DNA from: Batillaria attramentaria
Lineage: Eukaryota; Mollusca; Gastropoda; Batillariidae
Direction: 5' to 3'
Length of the DNA stretch: 64,000 nucleotides
Assembly: GCA_018292915.2 (NCBI GenBank)
Contig: JACVVK020000015.1
Span: forward strand, 2,421,001-2,485,000
The notes beneath the pieces are model-generated. The model made no database searches. It worked only from the letters and a program-made list of their open reading frames with translations, and was not told the DNA's origin. The translations under genes were made by a program, and so were the position numbers. This document shows positions 57,260 to 64,000 of this stretch, piece by piece (the stretch's first letter is position 1; the number at the start of each line of letters is the position of its first letter).

Positions 57260-58520
57260 TTTACTCCAGTCCAAGACACGGAAGTGCTTTTAGTCCCAAC
57301 AAACAGCGAACGTGGCGTTTTTTTCCCCCGTTTTTTTCTCGTGTGGCATCCGGGTACAACACGCCTTCGCCCTAATTTTTTCCAGACTGTGTTTTGAGCC
57401 GTTTTCAATGTTTGTTTGAACAAAAACGTCTCCCGTGTGTCTGGGCCTACGCGACAGGATGCTACGCATGACCAATACAAGCTCCGAACTATTAATTTTG
57501 TGGGCCTAGAAATGTCGGAAGATGGACCGCAGTCTCCAGACAATACCCAGCCGCAGTCTCCAGACAACCTACCCACAGCGAGCGCAGGGACTCAATTCCC
57601 GCGAGGTGACCTACTAACGCCGCGAGGGACTTACGTACGCAACACCTTCGACCTGATCTATGCCTTCGCAGATCGATGAGAGGTGACGTCATTATCCTAA
57701 AAGGAGTCGCATGAATTATTAGCAACGCTACCCTCGCCGATGACAGTACCGTCCATTACCACCGCGACAGGAGCAACCGTACCTGACTTAAGCCCGTAAC
57801 TACCGCTCTATCATAGGATAACAGAAAATGAAGCTTGTGATTGGACCAGACAGGCCAGCTGGGGAGGAGATAATGCTTTGTTGTACAACCTCACGTTTCG
57901 AAAATAGCACCGCCTAGGTCTGAAGGCAGTCACTGGTTAGGTTTAGCAGGAAGTGCGATTCACAGCGGAAACAACATTGGATTTTATTTTGTACCTCAAA
58001 AATGTGGGCTGTATTTCCAAGCCGGAAAAAAACCCAACAAATAAACCACAAGCAAACAAACAAACAAACAAAAACACGCCATTGGAAGAAATAATTTAGT
58101 TGCGGGGAATGGACACACTACACGGAATAATATTATCTTGTATTCATGCGCGCCCAGAAGTATCCTTACTACGCCATGAATATGCAGCTCAGGAGTCAGG
58201 ACCTGTGATAAAAGAGATGCAGCGGCACAATGCAATCTGTCGCAGTGCACACAATGCAGTCGTATGACAGAATGCAGTTCACCTTCATTTGACCGTATCG
58301 CAACCGAGCGACAAAGAAAGAAACTATACACTGCAATCAATTTCAACCGAGTCTACCGCGTTCCAGTCACTATGGAATTCTATACCAGTGTACTCAGTTG
58401 CACGGACCGAGTGTTATGTTCCTGCCGCTGAGTGTAACGCATACGATCATACTGTATTCAGTTTCCGCCTGCAGCGGTAGGAATCCATCGATCTCACAGT
58501 TTTCATACATATGTACATGC
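57260..58520. other. stretch without recognised features
   Basis: Unique-looking sequence. The CAGTCTCCAGACAA.CC.ACC block repeats once near 57530-57570. Confidence 0.5.
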
Positions 58521-58522
58521 TC

Positions 58523-58523
<1 letters not shown>

Positions 58524-58603
<80 letters not shown>
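58524..58603. repeat. (GT)n microsatellite
   Basis: About 40 perfect GT units. Confidence 0.95.
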
Positions 58604-58604
<1 letters not shown>

Positions 58605-58786
58605 ATGTTTCGAATCAACAACGGCGACCCGAGCTGACGGCGATAGGATGGTGTACAATATCTCACACTAGCTCCAAATTAATTTGTCTGAGACTGAGAG
58701 CTATTTAGCGCCCCCGGCCTGGTAAAACTCTCGGGGTTCGAAATTGAAATTTGAACGTAAACGAGGTAGAGAATTTCAATATGCAC

Positions 58787-58788
<2 letters not shown>

Positions 58789-58858
<70 letters not shown>
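58789..58858. repeat. (CA)n microsatellite
   Basis: About 35 perfect CA units. Confidence 0.95.
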
Positions 58859-58859
<1 letters not shown>

Positions 58860-59041
58860 CCCCTCTGGCACCCAACCGTCCACACACTAAAATGCGACAC
58901 ATAACTATAAATATATACTGGTCTACACGCCATACACCCTCTATAAAAACTGGTCCGCCTTCTGAATCTATGCCATGTCTTCCTCATATTCCGTTCGATA
59001 CAAGCTGTCAGTGATGTGGTGGATGCAACAGTGCTCAAACT

Positions 59042-59372
59042 CAAAGGGCTAAAGCTACCATGTTCTCAGCTGTTTTCGTGGTATCTATCAACACACCTCT
59101 TAGGACACCTGCACAGTGACAGCGTACGTAACGCTGGCACTGTGCCAACAGAAGCGTACTCGATGACGCGGCGACGACACCTCGCGCTCCAGCAGTGTAA
59201 CAACAGTCGTAGAATTTTGAATGGTCGACAGCTCGAGCAAAGTGTAAACAACATTGTATCGCATTAAGAGCTGTACTAATCATCAAGATAAGATATTTCG
59301 AGCGTACAGGCGCACCCATGAGCGAAACTGTTCCAAAACATAAGCAGGCTCAGCAAAAACAGAATTAACCCG
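59042..59372 (+). repeat. dispersed repeat F, copy 2
   Basis: Same orientation as copy 1 (24708) and aligned over its whole length. Copy 2 lacks about 15 bp near the left end and has a few extra bases around GCGTACTCGATGACG. Confidence 0.85.
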
Positions 59373-59706
59373 TTCAAGATGAACAGGTCCTAGAACTAAC
59401 TATACAGTATAGTTCGGCTTTTCCTCGCATTTTTACAATGAAAGAGAATGTGTCACTGGTTATCAAAATACGCAGGATGCGTGTGTCGTGCAAACTGAAA
59501 TGCAACCTGTCCGTGCATGTTGCTGCTCTGCACAAGACAGGACCGTAACATCTGCCCATAAATCTTAACTCCATTCTTGCTTGTGCACAAACGACCCCCC
59601 CCCCCCCCGAAAAAAAAAACAACAACAACAACAACAACAAAAAAAACCAACCCAACACACAGTTAATTTGTGATGCATGGATTTAAACTTGGCTCAGTGT
59701 CAAGTC

Positions 59707-59876
59707 GGGGAGCCGGGGTGGTCGAATGGTAGAGCGTTGGACTTCTAATGCTCGGGTCGTGAGTTCGATCCCGGCTGGGGCCAAATATTTGTGCTGGCTT
59801 TTTCATCGTTGCCCCGTCTTTGATATCACCCTATGTGGTGGAAAAGGACGTTAAACCCCCAAACACCCACCCACCC
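59707..59876 (+). repeat. SINE family A, full-length, perfect 12-bp target duplication
   Basis: CAGTGTCAAGTC lies at 59695-59706 and 59877-59888. Near-consensus sequence (GGGGAGCCGGGGTGGTCGAA to CACCCACCCACCC) points to a young copy. Confidence 0.97.
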
Positions 59877-59904
59877 CAGTGTCAAGTCAAAGTCAAAGTC
59901 AAAA

Positions 59905-59975
59905 GATTTGATTCCTTTCTCCCCTATCGGGGTGTGGAGGAATTGACAAAGTGAAAGGGACAACAATGATATTAA
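59905..59975 (+). repeat. dispersed repeat G, copy 3
   Basis: TTTGATTCCTTTCTCCCCTA, TCGGGGTGTGGAGGAATTGA and CAAAGTGAAAGGGACAACAA are shared with the copies at 8960 and 35775. The stretch follows (AAGTC)n. Confidence 0.68.
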
Positions 59976-60037
59976 CAACAAAGACAACAACAAAAATTAA
60001 TACCTGTACATTGGCAGCAGTAATTTGAGCTTTAACA

Positions 60038-60042
<5 letters not shown>

Positions 60043-60103
<61 letters not shown>
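60043..60103. repeat. (CA)n microsatellite
   Basis: About 30 perfect CA units. Confidence 0.95.
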
Positions 60104-60107
<4 letters not shown>

Positions 60108-60354
60108 GAGAGTGTTGCACTATGATTCTACTCGCGTTGGCTGCAGTAAGAGCTGTTAAGGGACCGTTATTTCGCATACAGGGCCATAATCGAAAAAGTT
60201 GCCCAAAACGTGGGATACTCAAGCGCGGTACGACATGTGTTACAGCGAGTTTTTTTTTTTTTTTTTTGCGGCAATTACCCAGAGCTGTCGTACGTCACTG
60301 GTACACAAAGCAGAATATTATGTGTGCGAACAGGGAGAGATGCAAGTTGCCTGT

Positions 60355-60534
60355 TGGTTGTTTGTGGGTTTAACGTCCCTTTTCCATCAATTAAGGGTGA
60401 TATCAAAGTCGGGGGCAGCGAGGTAAAACTTGAAAAAAGAAGAAAGCACATACTACTGGCCCACACGCGGGATTGGAACTCACGACCAAGCACTGACGGT
60501 CCAACACTACCAGCACAACTATCCCTGTTTCTCG
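60355..60534 (-). repeat. SINE family A, diverged
   Basis: GGGTTTAACGTCCCTTTTCC, GGGTGATATCAAAGTCGGGG and GGAACTCACGACCAAGC are recognisable; an A/G-rich insertion precedes the B box. Confidence 0.82.
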
Positions 60535-60535
60535 G

Positions 60536-60620
60536 GAGATGAGATATGAGGGATGAGACATGAGAGATGAGGGATGAGGGATGAGGGATGAGAGAAGAGA
60601 GATGACAGATCAGGGATGGT
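60536..60620. repeat. heptamer repeat (GAGGGAT)n
   Basis: About eleven imperfect 7-bp units directly after the SINE head. Confidence 0.9.
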
Positions 60621-60629
60621 TCCAACAAA

Positions 60630-61830
60630 GGTAAGGTATTAGCAATGTATTGCGGGTTCTGTATACACAATCTCACAATGACTCTCAGAATTGGAACAAG
60701 TTCCTGTGACAAAAAGGTTGGGGTGGTGGGGGGAAAGGGGGGGGGGGGGGGCTGACGACAAAACACTCCCGCTTGGTCCAGCGCTAGATAGTCCAACGGT
60801 TTTTGCGACAAAATGGGGAGCGACTGATTTTCAAGGACTGCCCACAGTTTTGACTGGCCTCGGACCATCTTGCTCGCATGTTCCGGTCCGTCGTGCACTG
60901 AGAGTTTTCACAGGTCGATAATGTATTCGTTCAAACACAGTCTTGTTTGCTTTCTATCGGTCACCAGAACTCCAACACCCCCCTCCCTCACCCCCAGCCT
61001 CCTCACCCACGCCACTTCCCAAACGGCCTCACAAAAGCCTCAACAGCTGCTCTCGAAGTGTGCATGCATCCTCGTGCCAGACCCCAAAACGGGAGAAATT
61101 AACATCTATGCACGTAAATCGAGATAGGGTGATGCCGACCAAACGCGGTCACATATATCACGGTCTACGTATGTAGTGTTTCCTGCTCAGACAAGCTGGG
61201 GGAGATAGGTTATCAGTCTAGCGACAGAGATCGGGGATTCTGTCACTGCCGAATATGGTGTAGAAGAAGAAGAAGAAAAAAAACCACTGATCGCTAAAAG
61301 GGGAGATGTCGATATTACGTGAGCTCTGTCGCCTCCGAACTGCGAGTGCAACCACCTTCGATTTATACGCCGCTGCAGACAACACTGTGCTTTCTTCTCC
61401 TCTCACCCTCCGACCCTCTCGGCCTAACCAACAACTAATTCCCATACCTTACAGCCCCGGTACACGCGGAACAGCGAACAAACAACGAGCTAAATGATAA
61501 AATACTGCAAAGGAAATGACGAGAAATACGTGACGGGTAAACGAGAACGAGCGAGAGAAAGAGAGGGAGAGAGAGAGAGAGAGAGGACGTACATACCATG
61601 GTCAGAGCATCCATCTTGGAAGCGTGTAAACTTCCCAGAGAGTCAAACAGAGGTATGTCCACGAGGCTGGCGGTGGCCAAAGACTTCGATTGGGTCAGAG
61701 TTTCGGTGGCAGCCTACAGCCATGCCGCAGCGAGCATCAGAGCAACTCCATTGATGGAAGACACAACTACTGAAGGGGGGGAGTTGTCGCCAATGTACAC
61801 AGACGCCGCGGCGGGCCAGCGCTATAGTGG
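60630..61830. other. stretch without a supported gene
   Basis: A G-rich run near 60730-60752 and a GA run near 61555-61585 are present. On the minus strand near 61600 an ATG-containing stretch ends at ACCATG|GTATGT, a possible donor of an untranslated upstream Cav2 exon, but nothing else supports it. Confidence 0.4.
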
Positions 61831-61839
61831 TGTGGCGGT

Positions 61840-61970
61840 CGTGCTGTGCTGTGCTGTGCTGTGCTGTGGTGGTGTGCGGCGGTGGTGGTGGTGGTGGTGG
61901 TGGTCGTATGGACTCGAGCAACTAGATGCTTAGCTCTGACTCGGCCCAGTCTCTCTCTCTCTCTCTCTCA

Positions 61971-62047
<77 letters not shown>
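61840..62047. repeat. (GTGCT)n, (GGT)n, (CT)n and (GT)n repeats
   Basis: Four simple repeats follow one another within 210 bp. Confidence 0.93.
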
Positions 62048-62048
<1 letters not shown>

Positions 62049-62049
62049 A

Positions 62050-62870
62050 CTGGCCGCTCCTCTCTCTCTGGACTTGTTTTACGATAATTCGAGGGTTCTC
62101 TGCCAGAACATACTATCTCTCGTCTTTCTGTCTGTACCGATAGTGCCTTCTGGCAGCATTCTCTCGAATTATGATTGAGACAGTGGGTACGGACGGATTG
62201 GGGGTGGGTGGTGATGGTGGTGGTTGGAGGGGGGGGGGGAGGAGTTGAGGGCAGTGAAGGGACAGAAAAGGTTTTCTAGTCCTAGAACCAGGCACTCATT
62301 CCAAACTGTGGTGTTGTCGTAGTTTTTTTTTTTTTTTTTGGGGGGGGGGGGGTCTTTTCTCTCCTGTCTTTCCGTCTCACGAATAACACCAAATCCCAAA
62401 CGCGCCCTCCCACTCATCCACCCACTCGTAATGCCACCGTTACTGCTGCGATATTGCTGGTGTTCTGCGGAAAAGCAACAGTGTGCGTTTCGCCGCAAAA
62501 GGTCAGCAAATATGCGTTTACCGGCGTGGTCTTCCTGTAAGAATGTTCTCTCTGCCATCAGACCGACGCTTTCCTTTCTATCGTAAAATACATCACTCCT
62601 GATGAAGTGCGGACATGAAGATCATTGACATCCGTCCTGTGTGCAGAATTTACACCACTGGTTAATGTTTACACCGTACAAGGACACCGTTTCAACACTG
62701 ACTTCAGTCACTGTTTGACTTCAATCCCTGTGTTTGTACTTAAGTTTCGCCGTGACTGCTGCGAACAGTTTCATGAACTGAATTGTCTGTGGTTTATCAA
62801 ATTGCTCCCCCCCCCCCTTGACATTTTCTACTGCTTTTTGGTTTTTCATTTAATTGTTGTTGTACGGTGC
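62050..62870. other. stretch without recognised features
   Basis: G- and T-runs occur near 62230 and 62324-62352; otherwise the sequence looks unique. Confidence 0.5.
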
Positions 62871-62876
62871 CTCGCA

Positions 62877-63590
62877 TACCTATACTTTTTTTTTCCAGTT
62901 CTTAATGATGTAACTGCGTCAAGTACGTCAATGGATACTTCAGTCTTTCGCTCAGAGCAAAAGAACAGTTATCGTTCTCTCTTTTTCTCCTTTTCTTGTC
63001 CAAAACAAAAACAAAAACAAACAAAATACAGCCTTCACAAAAAGTTAAGGACCACTTGCAAATATCATTCAACTTTTGTCGTGGTGGCATGCTGGTGTAG
63101 TGCTGAACATCGCTGAAACGGCGGCTTATGTAGGCAAACAAATGAGCACAGTTCATAACCAGGGATGCATTCTTTGACCTGCATCTCATTTTTGCCGTGC
63201 AGAAAGCCCCAGGTATCGCTCACTGAACACTGAAACTCGGTCTAGTTTTGCCGAAATTGCAGATTTTCAAACGCGCCAAGCATGCTGTGTGACGCGCACG
63301 TGCCATCCACACAGTGGTCGCCATGTTCACTAATTACCCCTTAACCTTGCTACCGAATTTTACGGGAAAAATCTAATTCGTTTATTTTTTTCTGATTTAT
63401 TGAAACTGTCACCCATTATGTTGACTGGTCCTTAACTTTTTGTGAAGACTGTATCTATCCTTTTTCCCCAGTTCCATGATGTAATTGCGTCAAATACGTC
63501 AATGGATACTTCTTCCGCTTCAGAGCAAAGAACAGTCATCGTTCTCTCTTTTTCTCCATTTCTTGTCCAAAACAAAAACAAACAAAATAG
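62877..63590. repeat. tandem duplication with a MITE at the junction
   Basis: Unit 1 (62877-63028) and unit 2 (63452-63590) share CAGTTC..TGATGTAA.TGCGTCAA, TACGTCAATGGATACTTC, CAGAGCAAA and TTCTTGTCCAAAACAAAAAC. The 423-bp MITE lies exactly between them. Confidence 0.9.
63029..63451. mobile_element. 423-bp Tc1/mariner-type MITE
   Basis: Terminal inverted repeats of 26 bp, beginning CAGYCTTCACAAAAAGTTAA and continuing GGACCA, differ at one base. TA lies on both sides (63027-63028 and 63452-63453), the target duplication of the Tc1/mariner superfamily. The interior has no transposase frame, so it is non-autonomous. The ends are well preserved, suggesting recent activity. Confidence 0.9.
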
Positions 63591-63599
63591 GTTCCTTCT

Positions 63600-64000
63600 C
63601 CTATTCCCGCCCCCTTCACCCCCCTCCCCCACTCCCCATAATAATACACGTGGTGCGACAGTAATTTGACAGCAGTACAAGGTACAGTTCTCCACACTGC
63701 CCAGTTTAACGTCACCATCGCGTCATCGGATCGGATCAACGCAGCTCAACAGAGTATCGCACTGTATATAACGGCACGCTCTCCTTCTTGAGCCTGTAAA
63801 TGGCGCAATTTCACATGGTGACAGACAGTCTCGCCCCCACTATGTATGATTGCTCGCGCTATGACGGGAGGAGCAAAGCTCGCTCACTGAGCTATAGAGG
63901 ACAGCGCTACTCTCTGATCTGGGAGAACACGATATTGACTACACTGACTGCGTCACTTCCGGTTGGTGTTTTCTTGTAACAATTCGCAGTTCTACGCAGA
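63600..64000. other. stretch with a possible TATA motif
   Basis: TATATAA at 63765-63771 is preceded by TAACGTCACC and CGCGTCATCGG. A plus-strand promoter is conceivable, but no gene follows in the window. Confidence 0.2.

Noticed and set aside
61590..61690. Possible upstream 5' UTR exon of Cav2 ending ACCATG|GTATGT on the minus strand
   Set aside because: Joining to the CAG before exon 1 would put its ATG out of frame; without transcript data it is only a chance donor.

Overview
This is a 64-kb piece of an animal genome, most likely a gastropod mollusc. It has one recognisable host gene in very large non-coding DNA, abundant (CA)n/(GA)n microsatellites, tRNA-derived SINEs, L2/CR1-like LINE remnants and TA-flanked MITEs. 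There is no operon, CRISPR or other prokaryotic layout. The gene is a Cav2-type (N/P/Q/R-like) voltage-gated calcium channel alpha-1 subunit on the minus strand. Coding exon 1 (45406 down to 45216) carries the start codon and the cytoplasmic N-terminus. Exon 2 (190 down to 85) carries segment S1 of domain I and the start of the S1-S2 loop. The rest of the gene lies beyond the left edge.

The two exons are separated by one 45,025-nt intron (45215 to 191). It begins with ATATCCTTT and ends with AC, with TCCTTAAC 8-15 nt before the acceptor. This is a complete set of U12-type (minor spliceosome) AT-AC signals, and joining the exons there restores an uninterrupted conserved reading frame across the splice. 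About 70% of the window is therefore minor-class intron, and its repeats are transcribed within the channel pre-mRNA. Sequence right of 45406 is either 5' flank or an intron of the 5' UTR; a CAG directly before the start codon leaves both possible.

Repeats, left to right. SINE family A (tRNA head, body ending in an ACGTTAAAC motif, CCCA-rich tail) has more than 20 copies in both orientations, several with exact 8-14 bp target-site duplications. One copy is nested inside another (41918-42278), and a cluster of six sits at 46.6-49.4 kb. SINE family B (about 400 bp, ATT/ATC tail) has six copies plus a tail fragment. Its 3' hairpin resembles the 3' ends of the L2-like LINE pieces at 23.4-24.7, 31.7-32.1 and 45.7 kb. 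Also present are a 288-bp MITE pair (13.9 and 49.8 kb, inverted), a 423-bp TA-flanked MITE between duplicated segments (63.0 kb), a ~330-bp unknown repeat pair (24.7 and 59.0 kb) and other two- or three-copy families. Tandem arrays include a 17-bp array with a 51-bp higher-order pattern (48.4 kb), an 18-bp array split by a SINE (17.0 kb), ~65-75-bp units of two alternating types (30.0 kb) and a 22-24-bp array (55.4 kb). Most open frames in the window are translated microsatellite or SINE sequence and are not genes.
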